Shown here: piece after piece, positions 26,467-34,324 of the stretch
How the letters are laid out: each line of letters starts with the position of its first letter
Numbering within the stretch: position 1 is the first letter of the stretch
Assembly: GCF_000428825.1 (NCBI RefSeq)
Contig: NZ_AUAR01000008.1
Span: forward strand, 120,430-184,429
Source: Desulfomicrobium escambiense DSM 10707
GTDB lineage: Bacteria > Desulfobacterota > Desulfovibrionia > Desulfovibrionales > Desulfomicrobiaceae
Length of the DNA stretch: 64,000 bases
Direction: 5' to 3'
The notes under the pieces: generated by a model
Database searches by the model: none
Told to the model about the DNA's origin: nothing
Seen by the model: the letters and a program-made list of their open reading frames with translations, nothing else
Program-made: the position numbers and the translations under genes

Positions 26467-27336
26467 ATGACCCGTAGCCCGCTGACGTCGCGCTCGCTGC
26501 TGCCGCTGCTCGCGCCCTTCGCCGGCATCTTCGCCGCCGGGCTGTGCTTGACCGCGCTGCAGAGCCTCGGGCTCTTCCTGCCGACCGCGTCCGGCGGCCC
26601 CACCTTGGAGCATTACGGGACGGTCCTGGGCAGCGCGGCCATGCGGCGCTCCCTGGCCTTCACCCTCTACGTGTCCCTGGTCTCGGCCCTGGGCTCCGTC
26701 TCCCTGGGCACGACCCTGGGGTACATGGTCTGGAAGCTCCCGGCGCGCCTGCGCCAGGCGGCCGTGGTCTACAAGGTGGGACTGATCCTGCCCCACGTGG
26801 CCGCGGCCTTCCTGGTGCTCCTGTGCTTCGGGCAGACGGGCCTGGTGGCCTCCCTCGCGCACACGCTGGGCCTGGCCCCCACCCCGCAGGACTTCCCGCA
26901 GCTCCTCTACGCCGGCGACGGGCTGGGCATGATCCTGGCCTACATGTTCAAGGGCACGCCGTTCGCCATGCTCATGGTCCTGGCCGTGCTCTTCGGCTTC
27001 GACACCCGCCTGCTGCAGACCGCGGCCATGCTCGGCTCCGGGCCTCTCGAAACCTTCCGCCGCGTGACCCTGCCGCGGCTGCTGCCGGCCATGCACAGCG
27101 CCTTCATCATCCTCTTCCTCTACGCCTTCGGGGCCTTCGACATCCCCTTCCTGCTGGGCGAGTCGCGGCCGGGCATGCTGTCCATGCGCGTCTACGACAT
27201 CTATTTCCAGAAGGACCTGGCCGACCGACCGCAGGCCATGGCCATCCTGGCCCTGATGTTCGCCTTCACGGCCCTCTTCACCATGCTCTACAACGCCCTG
27301 GCCCGCCGCGTGGACGACCGGGGGAGGAAGCTGTGA
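26467..27336 (+). CDS. ABC transporter permease (YnjC-like, first half)
   Basis: 289 residues with six predicted membrane helices. The cytoplasmic EAA-type loop is visible as AAMLGSGPLETFRRVTLPRLLPAM. In E. coli YnjC the two permease halves are fused in one protein; here they are separate genes, with the partner at 27413-28198. A REP-like palindrome lies between them. Confidence 0.87.
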   Translation: MTRSPLTSRSLLPLLAPFAGIFAAGLCLTALQSLGLFLPTASGGPTLEHYGTVLGSAAMRRSLAFTLYVSLVSALGSVSLGTTLGYMVWKLPARLRQAAVVYKVGLILPHVAAAFLVLLCFGQTGLVASLAHTLGLAPTPQDFPQLLYAGDGLGMILAYMFKGTPFAMLMVLAVLFGFDTRLLQTAAMLGSGPLETFRRVTLPRLLPAMHSAFIILFLYAFGAFDIPFLLGESRPGMLSMRVYDIYFQKDLADRPQAMAILALMFAFTALFTMLYNALARRVDDRGRKL

Positions 27337-27350
27337 CGGGGGGAGGAAGG

Positions 27351-27390
27351 CATGCCTCCGGCGGGCAGGGGACGCGTCCCCTGCACCCCT
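27351..27390. repeat. Third copy of the REP-like palindrome, inside an operon
   Basis: catgcctccggcgggcagg followed by the palindromic ggacgcgtcc and cctgcacccc repeats the core of the units at 11686 and 11773. It sits in the 76-bp gap between two permease genes of one transporter and could affect mRNA stability or the ratio of the two subunits. Confidence 0.7.
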
Positions 27391-27412
27391 TGCGGGTGGG
27401 GTGGGACACGGC

Positions 27413-28198
27413 ATGAGAAACGCTGCGACGTTGGTGCTGTTGGGGGTGCTTTTCGTTTTGCCCGTGGGCGTGCTCCTGCTCCAGGCCGGCGCGCCGGGGT
27501 GGCGCTATCCGGATGTGATTCCGCCGGAGCTGTCATGGGACGGGTTTGCCCAGGCGCTGCGGAACCCGGGGGCCATGCTGGCGGCCCTCGGATCGTCGGT
27601 GGCGTATTCCCTGGCCACCGTGGCCCTGACCGTGGCCATGACCCTGGGGCCGGCGCGGTTCCTGGCCCGGGCCTCCTTCCGCGGCAAGAACCTGCTGGAA
27701 GGGCTCCTGCTCACGCCGGCCCTGGTCCCGGCCATGACCTACAGCATGGGCCTGCACTTCGCGTTCATCCGCCTGGGCCTGGCCGACAGCGCGGTCGGCG
27801 TGGTCCTGGTGCTGTCCATCGCCTCCTACCCCTACATGCTGCGCTCCCTGACCACGGCCTGCACGCATCTGGGACCGGACTACCGCACCTGCGCCCTGAA
27901 CCTCGGCGCCTCGCCCTGGCAGGCCTTCCGCCAAGTCGAACTGCCCCTGCTGCTCCCGGCCCTGGCCGCCGGCGGTAGCGTGGTCTTCCTGGTGGCCTTC
28001 TCGGAGTACTTCCTGGTCTTCCTCATCGGCGGCGGCACGGTACCGTCCTTCACGGGCTACCTCTTCCCGGTCATCACCTCGTCAAACCGCGGCCTCGGCG
28101 CCATGGTCACGCTCATCTTCCTGGCCGTGCCGATTGCGTTTTTCGTGATGCTGGAACTGCTGCTGGGGGGGTATTTCAGAAGGCGGGGCATGAAGTAG
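27413..28198 (+). CDS. ABC transporter permease (YnjC-like, second half)
   Basis: 261 residues from ATG 27413 (MRNAATLVLLGVLF). Six membrane helices and the EAA loop ALNLGASPWQAFRQVELPLLLP are visible. It completes the transporter with the permease at 26467-27336. The N-terminal helix pattern matches binding-protein-dependent permeases of the iron/thiamine/spermidine group. Confidence 0.87.
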   Translation: MRNAATLVLLGVLFVLPVGVLLLQAGAPGWRYPDVIPPELSWDGFAQALRNPGAMLAALGSSVAYSLATVALTVAMTLGPARFLARASFRGKNLLEGLLLTPALVPAMTYSMGLHFAFIRLGLADSAVGVVLVLSIASYPYMLRSLTTACTHLGPDYRTCALNLGASPWQAFRQVELPLLLPALAAGGSVVFLVAFSEYFLVFLIGGGTVPSFTGYLFPVITSSNRGLGAMVTLIFLAVPIAFFVMLELLLGGYFRRRGMK

Positions 28199-28204
28199 AA
28201 TGGA

Positions 28205-28300
28205 TTTTATGGACTGACACGGACTTTCACGGACCTGCACGGACAATGGGCATCCCCGCGCCCGGTCCGTGTTCGTCCATAACGTCCATATCGTCCATCC
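28205..28300. repeat. Inverted repeat with CACGGAC tandem units
   Basis: atggactgacacggac (28209-28224) pairs with gtccgtgttcgtccat (28265-28280) at 14 of 16 positions. The left side contains three spaced CACGGAC units and the right side three GTCCAT units. It fills the gap between convergent genes; there is no clean terminator, so it may do that job or be a decayed repeat. Confidence 0.55.
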
Positions 28301-28317
28301 TTTCCTCTCCCCCCTCC

Positions 28318-29121
28318 TCACCCCTCCCGGCTCAAGACGCAAAACCTCTTGTCCTCCGGCGAAAACACCTCGCCCAGCACGTCCTCCACGTGGTCGCGGC
28401 GTGTGGCGAAGATGGTGTTGCAGCATGACCTGATCTTGTCCTGGGCGCGGCTGTCCACGGGGAGGTCGGGGAAGGCGGGGAGGTCGTAGGTGTCGAAGTC
28501 CAGGGGCGTGAAGGCCATATCCCTGTCCAGGGTCCAGGTCTGGCCGCCTCCGCCCGTGATGGACTCCTTCTGCACCTGCATCTGGTCCATCTTCTTGGCG
28601 AAGCCCAGGGATTCGGAGGGGCGGTTGGACTCGTTGACACCCCTTATGCGCGCGTTGATCTCCGCGCAGCGCTTGCGCAGATGGTCGTGGTTGACGGTGA
28701 TCAGGACGCGGCCGGGCTGCAGGGGGTCGGCGAAGGGGGCGCCGTGCATGTAGGCCTCGATGAACCGGGCCAGGGGCTCGTAGACTTCCCAGACGGTCTT
28801 GGCGAAAAGGCCCTTGCGGGTGAAGCTGCGCGGCCTGCGGAACTGCAGACTGCAGACCTGGTGGGCATAGAGGGACGGGTCGCCCAGGGTCACGCCCAGG
28901 GCGTCGAACAGCATGCGGGAGGCGGCCTCGGAGCCGAGCAGGCAGTTCAGTCCGGCGAACCATGAACGGATCTCCACGGCGCTGGCCCGGAGCTTGGCCG
29001 TCTGCTCCTCGAACCAGGCGATCTCGTCGTCGAGGGCCTTGCGGGCCCCGAAAAAGGTGTCGGCGGCCTCCTTGAGTCCCTCCTCCACCAGGGCGTCGCC
29101 CCATTCGTCCAACAGCCCCAT
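28318..29121 (-). CDS. Conserved-looking hypothetical protein
   Basis: 267 residues from ATG 29121 (MGLLDEWGDALVEE), chosen because GGAGGG lies 3-8 nt upstream; the frame extends 27 codons further without a ribosome site. There is no signal peptide and no membrane helix. The N terminus is predicted helical with a possible short coiled coil (about 15-50). I do not recognise a family. Codon use matches neighbours. It is divergent from adk and convergent with the ABC operon. Confidence 0.65.
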   Translation of the reverse strand: MGLLDEWGDALVEEGLKEAADTFFGARKALDDEIAWFEEQTAKLRASAVEIRSWFAGLNCLLGSEAASRMLFDALGVTLGDPSLYAHQVCSLQFRRPRSFTRKGLFAKTVWEVYEPLARFIEAYMHGAPFADPLQPGRVLITVNHDHLRKRCAEINARIRGVNESNRPSESLGFAKKMDQMQVQKESITGGGGQTWTLDRDMAFTPLDFDTYDLPAFPDLPVDSRAQDKIRSCCNTIFATRRDHVEDVLGEVFSPEDKRFCVLSREG

Positions 29122-29201
29122 GGTCCCTCCCGTCTGCTCATGGTTGTAGGGCGACCCTAACCGCGCGTCCCTCTCCTGACAAGAGCGCCTCCGATCTTTC
29201 A

Positions 29202-29228
29202 TTGACAGGCCAAAAGCCTGCCTATAGT
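29202..29228 (+). promoter_or_regulatory. Predicted promoter of adk
   Basis: A perfect TTGACA (29202-29207) and TATAGT (29223-29228) are separated by 15 nt, slightly short of ideal. AGGAGG precedes the adk start 20 nt further on, giving a short leader. Confidence 0.5.
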
Positions 29229-29261
29229 ACTTTGTGAAATTTTTTACAGGAGGTTTTCGCC

Positions 29262-29933
29262 TTGAATATTCTCATTTTCGGACCCAATGGCAGCGGCAAG
29301 GGCACCCAGGGCTCTCTGGCCAAGAAGAAGTACGACCTCGACCACATCGAATCCGGCGCCATCTTCCGCAAGCACATCGGCGGCGGCACCGAACTCGGCA
29401 AGAAGGCCAAGGAGTACATCGACAGGGGCGAACTCGTGCCTGACGACATCACCATCCCCATGGTCCTCGACGTGCTGAAGAACTCCAGCCCCAACGGCTG
29501 GCTGCTGGACGGCTTCCCCCGCTCCATCGTCCAGGCCCAGAAGCTGTGGGAAGCCCTGCAGGCCGACGGCGTGAAGCTGAACTTCGTCATTGAGATCCTC
29601 CTGCCCCGCGAAGTGGCCAAGAACCGCATCATGGGCCGCCGCCTCTGCAAGAACGACAACAACCACCCCAACAACATCTTCATTGACGCCATCAAGCCCA
29701 ACGGCGACAAGTGCCGCGTCTGCGGCGGCGAGCTCTCCGCCCGCGCCGACGACCAGGACGAAGGCGCCATCGACAAGCGCCACGACATTTACTACGACTC
29801 CAAGACCGGCACCCTGGCCGCTTCCTACTATTACAAGAACCTGGCCAAAGAGGCCGGCTTCAAGTACATCGAACTGGACGGCGAAGGCTCCATCGACGAC
29901 ATCCGCGCCACCCTGATGGCCCAGCTGGATTAA
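29262..29933 (+). CDS. adk: Adenylate kinase with metal-binding LID
   Basis: 223 residues from a TTG start with AGGAGG upstream. It interconverts ATP plus AMP and two ADP. P-loop GPNGSGKGTQ at 7-16; DGFPRS at 83-88 in the core. The LID contains Cys129, His135, Cys151 and Cys154 in the spacing C-x5-H-x15-C-x2-C, the same numbering reported for the zinc/cobalt adenylate kinase of Desulfovibrio gigas. This supports a Desulfovibrionales host. The residue after the P-loop Lys is followed by GTQ as in the family. Monocistronic, ending in a strong terminator. Confidence 0.93.
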   Translation: MNILIFGPNGSGKGTQGSLAKKKYDLDHIESGAIFRKHIGGGTELGKKAKEYIDRGELVPDDITIPMVLDVLKNSSPNGWLLDGFPRSIVQAQKLWEALQADGVKLNFVIEILLPREVAKNRIMGRRLCKNDNNHPNNIFIDAIKPNGDKCRVCGGELSARADDQDEGAIDKRHDIYYDSKTGTLAASYYYKNLAKEAGFKYIELDGEGSIDDIRATLMAQLD

Positions 29934-29958
29934 TCCGGCCTGAAATAGGACGAACCGG

Positions 29959-29985
29959 AGGCGGGGGCGACCCCGCCTTTTTTTT
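29959..29985 (+). terminator. Terminator after adk
   Basis: aggcgggg and ccccgcct pair around gcga and are followed by eight T. Confidence 0.9.
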
Positions 29986-29991
29986 ACGCAC

Positions 29992-30834
29992 ATGACACTT
30001 CGCATCGGCAGAATCGACTATCTGAACATCTGGCACGTCTTCCATCTGCTGGAAGGCGTCTGCCCCGAGGGCCCGGAATTCGGCTACGTCCCCGGCCACC
30101 CCAGCCGCCTGAACGCGGCCCTGGCCGCAGGCGAGCTGGACATCTCCCCGTCCTCGTCCTTCGAATATCTGCTCCACGCCGAAAAGTACGAACTCCTGCC
30201 CGGGGCGTCCATCTGCGCCCACGCCGAAGTTCAGAGCGTGCTCTTCCTCTCTCCCGTTCCCCTGGCGGAACTGCCCGCATGGCTCGAACGCAATCCCGGC
30301 CCCGTCTGCCTGACCGGCGCGTCGGCCACGTCCGTGGCGCTCTTGAAGGTTCTCTGGAGCCAGAAGTGGGGACTGCCCGCACCTCAGTGGCAGGAGGTCG
30401 AGCCCGGCGCCGGCCTGTCCACCGGACGGCCCTTCCTGGAGATCGGCAACATCGCCCTGCGTCATTTCGTGCACCCGCCCCAAGGCTGGCACATCGTCGA
30501 TCTGGCCACGGAATGGGCGGCCTGGACAGGGCTGCCCTTCGTCTTCGCCGTATGGATCGTGCGCCGCGGGCTGACCGGGACCGCGCGGGAACAGCTCGGA
30601 CGGCTGCAGGCGCATATCGCCGCCATCACCGCCGATCTGGAGGGCCATTTCGAGGCCCTTTCCCGCCTGCCCGACCTGCCCGACTGGCTGACCAGCCCCG
30701 CCCTGCTCCGCTATTGGCGCGCCATGAACTACGACCTCGGCCCCAGGGAGCAGGCCAGCCTGGCCCTCTTCGGCGAGTGCTGCACGCGGCAGGGGCTTCT
30801 GTCCGGCATGCCGGGCCTGCGCTGGTTTTCCTGA
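29992..30834 (+). CDS. mqnA: Chorismate dehydratase MqnA (futalosine menaquinone pathway)
   Basis: 280 residues. MqnA removes water from chorismate to give 3-enolpyruvylbenzoate, the first step of the futalosine route to menaquinone. The protein has the periplasmic-binding-protein-like fold of the family: IGRIDYLNIWHVFHLLE at the N terminus, LNAALAAGELDISPSSSFEY, TGASATSVALLKVLW and LEIGNIALR. It starts just behind the adk terminator without an obvious strong ribosome site. No other mqn genes are in the window. Menaquinone is the respiratory quinone of sulfate reducers. Confidence 0.85.
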   Translation: MTLRIGRIDYLNIWHVFHLLEGVCPEGPEFGYVPGHPSRLNAALAAGELDISPSSSFEYLLHAEKYELLPGASICAHAEVQSVLFLSPVPLAELPAWLERNPGPVCLTGASATSVALLKVLWSQKWGLPAPQWQEVEPGAGLSTGRPFLEIGNIALRHFVHPPQGWHIVDLATEWAAWTGLPFVFAVWIVRRGLTGTAREQLGRLQAHIAAITADLEGHFEALSRLPDLPDWLTSPALLRYWRAMNYDLGPREQASLALFGECCTRQGLLSGMPGLRWFS

Positions 30835-30917
30835 CGCGCCGTCCCGGCCTCAAGTTTTCCGCCCGTCCGGCCGATTGTTCCAATCAGGCGTCATGTTCCC
30901 GAAACCAGGGAGGAGTC

Positions 30918-31202
30918 ATGGACATTCAAGGCATGTCGGGGGGATACGCCCCCGTCTACGACAAGACGACCTTCGGCGCCGCCGTGGTCGGGAAGACACT
31001 CGACTACATGCACGGCGGCGGGTCCCCGAAAGCCGCGCCCTTCGACAGGGAGACCTTCGGGGCGGCCGTGGTCAGCACGACCATCGACTACATGAACAGA
31101 AACACCAACCGGCATCAGAACCAGAACTCGTACACCTTCCAGACGGATGTGCTCATGCCCGTGTACACGGGCCGGGGCACGCTCCTGGACAGCTCGGTCT
31201 GA
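30918..31202 (+). CDS. Small protein with an internal repeat
   Basis: 94 residues from ATG 30918, with AGGGAGGAG just upstream. Two similar units are visible: YDKTTFGAAVVGKTLDYM (14-31) and FDRETFGAAVVSTTIDYMN (42-60). The C terminus is rich in Asn, Gln and Thr. No signal peptide, no recognised family. Good ribosome site, normal codon use and a following terminator argue for a real gene. The duplicated TFGAAVV-TxDYM unit suggests a binding or assembly motif; function unknown. Confidence 0.65.
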   Translation: MDIQGMSGGYAPVYDKTTFGAAVVGKTLDYMHGGGSPKAAPFDRETFGAAVVSTTIDYMNRNTNRHQNQNSYTFQTDVLMPVYTGRGTLLDSSV

Positions 31203-31243
31203 GGGAACAGGCATGACGCTCATTGCGGGCGACGCTCCGCAAG

Positions 31244-31276
31244 AAGGCTCCCGGTGGGTTCACCGGGGGCCTTTTT
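31244..31276 (+). terminator. Terminator after the repeat protein
   Basis: aaggctcccggtg pairs with caccgggggcctt (one mismatch region) around ggtt and is followed by five T. Confidence 0.8.
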
Positions 31277-31398
31277 CGTGTCGGGGGGACGGAAAAACAC
31301 GGATTCAAGTTTTCCGGCGGGCGTCCGATAGAACGTACATGGGCAGGGAAGCCCTTTTCAGGCAACGACAGCGGCCACGGACGGCCAAGGAGGCGGGC

Positions 31399-31605
31399 AT
31401 GGGCCTGCGTGTTCTCGAATCCGAATCGCAGCGGCGATGGAGGGACGGACAGCCCTCCTGGGATCTGACCCACCAGCGCAAGAAACACCGGAAGCAGTAT
31501 TCCGGACAGGACCAGGGCGCCCCGGCAGGGCAGCCCGATGCTGGGCTCTACAATTCCAAGGGGGACCTGATCGCGCCGCTCTCGTCCCTGGACATCGACA
31601 TCTGA
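31399..31605 (+). CDS. Small hypothetical protein
   Basis: 68 residues from ATG 31399, preceded by AAGGAGG with 5-nt spacing; upstream parts of the frame lack similarity and cross the terminator. The product is hydrophilic and basic in the middle (HQRKKHRKQY) with an acidic end (LSSLDIDI). No family recognised. The strong ribosome site is the main support. It ends 10 nt from the convergent inositol phosphatase gene. Confidence 0.5.
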   Translation: MGLRVLESESQRRWRDGQPSWDLTHQRKKHRKQYSGQDQGAPAGQPDAGLYNSKGDLIAPLSSLDIDI

Positions 31606-31615
31606 ACAGGGAGCC

Positions 31616-32398
31616 TCAGACCTCGTCCCCAAGCCGCAGCAGTTCCTGCAACTCGTCATGCACGGCGCCGTTCGTGGCCACGATCATGTGGCTGCCCAGG
31701 GCGTACTCTCCGTCCAGGGCGCTGACGCGGCCTCCAGCCTCCTCCACCAGAAGCCAACCCGCGGCCGTGTCCCAGGGCTTGAGGCCCGTTTCGTAATAGC
31801 CGTCGAGCCTGCCGCAGGCCGTATAGGCCAGGTCCACGGCCGCCGCGCCCATCCTGCGGATGCCCTGGGATGCCAGCAGCACGCGGCGCAGTCGCGCGCA
31901 AACCTCGTCGATCTCCGCGTAAAACGAATACGGGAAACCGGTTGCGATCAGGGCCGACTGCATGACCGCCTCGGCGCTGACGCGGATGCGTTCGCCGTTC
32001 AGGAACGCGCCCTCTCCCCTGACGGCCCAGAAAAGCTCGTCCATGACGGGCAGGAACACCGCGCCGAGTTCCACCCGCCCCCCGCGCCACAGGGCCACGG
32101 AAACGGCGACCATCGGAATCCGGTGCGCGTAGTTCGTGGTTCCGTCGACCGGGTCCACGATCCAGGTCAGATCGCCGGGGACCAGGGTCGTATGCGACTC
32201 CTCGGCCAGCACGGACGAGCCCGGCAGCAGTCCGGGCAGGCGTTCGGAAAGCAGGCGCTCCACGGCCAGATCGGTCTGGGTGACCAGATCGATGCGCCCC
32301 TTGAAGACAATCTCCCTGGGATCGTTCCACTGCTCGCGCACCACTCTCCCGGCCTCACGTACGCAGTCCAGAAAACCGTCCACCAGCTGTTTATCCAT
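31616..32398 (-). CDS. suhB: Inositol monophosphatase family protein
   Basis: 260 residues from ATG 32398 (an adjacent ATG at 32401 is equivalent); CGGAGGG lies upstream. Family motifs are complete: Glu in LAEESHTT, the metal motif WIVDPVDGTTNYAH, and the C-terminal KPWDTAAGWLLVEEAGG. It hydrolyses inositol-1-phosphate or related sugar phosphates with Mg2+; bacterial SuhB also has a role in antitermination, so the symbol is by homology only. It is divergent from the hydantoinase-like gene. Confidence 0.87.
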   Translation of the reverse strand: MDKQLVDGFLDCVREAGRVVREQWNDPREIVFKGRIDLVTQTDLAVERLLSERLPGLLPGSSVLAEESHTTLVPGDLTWIVDPVDGTTNYAHRIPMVAVSVALWRGGRVELGAVFLPVMDELFWAVRGEGAFLNGERIRVSAEAVMQSALIATGFPYSFYAEIDEVCARLRRVLLASQGIRRMGAAAVDLAYTACGRLDGYYETGLKPWDTAAGWLLVEEAGGRVSALDGEYALGSHMIVATNGAVHDELQELLRLGDEV

Positions 32399-32651
32399 CA
32401 TATCCCTCCGTTTACGGAATTCTGCTTGCGCTTCGCCTGCAGTCCGGTAAATATGCAACCTGAAAAAGCAACTTGCGTTTCTCCCACCCGGCGTCGCCAG
32501 ACTCCGGCGCATGCGGCCAGAGGTGCTGCATGCCTGGAAAAAACTCAAGTCCGACTTCGACCCGCCCGAGCACACCGCGCCGGGCCTGCCGAAGCCGCCC
32601 GGAAGCCGCGGCGTCCGCCCCGGCCAACCGTCAGCCCCAAGGATCGGATAT

Positions 32652-34313
32652 ATGCTTATCGGAATCGATGTCGGCGGAACCCACACGGACGGCGTCTGCA
32701 TCCGGGACGGCCGGGTGGAAGCCATGGCCAAGGTGCCCACGGATCACGACAACCTGCTCGCGACCATCTCCGAAGTGCTCCGTCTCATCCTCAAGGACTG
32801 CAAGGGCGCGGAAATCCGCACCCTCAACCTGAGCACGACCCTGTCCACCAATTCCATAGTCACCGGCCATACCGAAAAGGTCGGCATGTTCGTCATCCCC
32901 GGTCCCGGCATCAACCCCCAGGCCTACGCCCTGGGCGCGCAGTACCATGTGCTCTCGGGCTGCGTGGACCATCGCGGAGCCGTCTCGGCCAAGGTCCGCC
33001 CCGACCACATCAAGCCCATGACCGCGCGCTGCCGCGAAGAAGGCATCCGCGTCTACGGCGTGGTCGGCAAGTTCTGCACGCGCAACCCCGAGCAGGAGAT
33101 GGCCATCGCCGAGGCCCTGGCCCCGCAGGCCGACTTCGTGACCCAGGGGCACCGCGTGTCCGAGTCCCTGAACTTCGGCCGTCGCGTCAGCACCGTCTAC
33201 TACAACTCGGCAGTCTGGCGCACCTTCAACTCCTTCGCCGACGCCCTGGAACAGAGCCTTCTGGACCTGAACATCCAGGCCGACATCAACATCGTCAAGG
33301 CCGACGGCGGCACCATGCCGCTCAAGCTCGCCCGTGAGATCCCGGTGCAGTCCATCTTCTCCGGCCCGGCCGCATCGGTCATGGGCATACTCAGCACCGC
33401 CCCGCAGACCGAGGACGCCCTCATCCTCGACATCGGCGGCACCACCACGGACATGGCCGTGCTCTTGGACGGCATCCCTCTGCTGGAGCGCGACGGCATT
33501 TCCATCGGCGAGCACCCGACCCTGGTCCGGGCCCTGAAGGTCGAGTCCATCGGCATCGGCGGCGACTCGTTCATCAGTTCCCGCGGCGGGCAATTGAGCG
33601 TCGGCCCCGACCGCCACGGCCCGTGCATGGCCGCCGGCGGCCCGGCCCCGGCCCTCATGGACGCCATGAACGTCCTGGGCCACGCCGCCTTCGGGGACCG
33701 CGAACGCTCGGCCAAGGGCATCAAGGAAGTTGCCATGGCCCAGGGCCTCTCGGCCCGCGAATGCGCAGAGCAGGCCGTGCACATGGCCATGTCCATCCTC
33801 AAGCGCAAGGTCGACGCCTTCCTGAACGCCATCAACTCCCGTCCCGTCTACACCATCCAGGAAATCCTCGAGGACCGCACGGTCAAGCCGAAGCGCATCA
33901 TGGTCATCGGCGGCCCGGCCGAGGCCATGGTCCCCCTGCTGGAGGAGACCTTCGGCCTGCCCGTCATCGCCCCCCGTCATGCCCAGGTGGCCAACGCCAT
34001 CGGCGCCTGCCTGACCCGTCCGACCCAGTCCCTGGTCCTGACCGTGGACACCTCGCGCGGCAGCTTCACGGTGCCGGGCCTGGGCATCCACAAGCCCATC
34101 AAACGCACATACACCCTGGACGAGGCCGTGCACGACGCCACCACCATGCTGCGCGCGGAACTCGATCGACAGGGCATCCCGGCCGAGGAGGGCGACATCC
34201 AGGTCATCCAGGCCGACGCCTTCAACATGGTCGAAGGCCACTACACCATCGGCCGCAACATCCGCGTCCGCTGCCAGATGCGGCCCGGCGTCATCACCAC
34301 CCTGGAGCCTTGA
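32652..34313 (+). CDS. Hydantoinase/oxoprolinase family protein (HyuA-like)
   Basis: 553 residues from ATG 32652, with AAGGA upstream. It is an ASKHA-type ATPase of the hydantoinase A/oxoprolinase/acetone carboxylase group: GIDVGGTHTDGV at the N terminus, NLSTTLSTNSIV, a central IFSGPAASVMG and a second phosphate motif LILDIGGTTTDMAVL. The family hydrolyses cyclic amides using ATP. No HyuB-type partner subunit follows; instead a deacetylase-like gene starts 11 nt later, clearly in the same operon. The shared substrate is unknown. Confidence 0.85.
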   Translation: MLIGIDVGGTHTDGVCIRDGRVEAMAKVPTDHDNLLATISEVLRLILKDCKGAEIRTLNLSTTLSTNSIVTGHTEKVGMFVIPGPGINPQAYALGAQYHVLSGCVDHRGAVSAKVRPDHIKPMTARCREEGIRVYGVVGKFCTRNPEQEMAIAEALAPQADFVTQGHRVSESLNFGRRVSTVYYNSAVWRTFNSFADALEQSLLDLNIQADINIVKADGGTMPLKLAREIPVQSIFSGPAASVMGILSTAPQTEDALILDIGGTTTDMAVLLDGIPLLERDGISIGEHPTLVRALKVESIGIGGDSFISSRGGQLSVGPDRHGPCMAAGGPAPALMDAMNVLGHAAFGDRERSAKGIKEVAMAQGLSARECAEQAVHMAMSILKRKVDAFLNAINSRPVYTIQEILEDRTVKPKRIMVIGGPAEAMVPLLEETFGLPVIAPRHAQVANAIGACLTRPTQSLVLTVDTSRGSFTVPGLGIHKPIKRTYTLDEAVHDATTMLRAELDRQGIPAEEGDIQVIQADAFNMVEGHYTIGRNIRVRCQMRPGVITTLEP

Positions 34314-34324
34314 ACGGAGAAACC

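Noticed and set aside
30279..30880. Long alternative frame inside mqnA
   Set aside because: A high-GC shadow frame; mqnA itself has clear family motifs.
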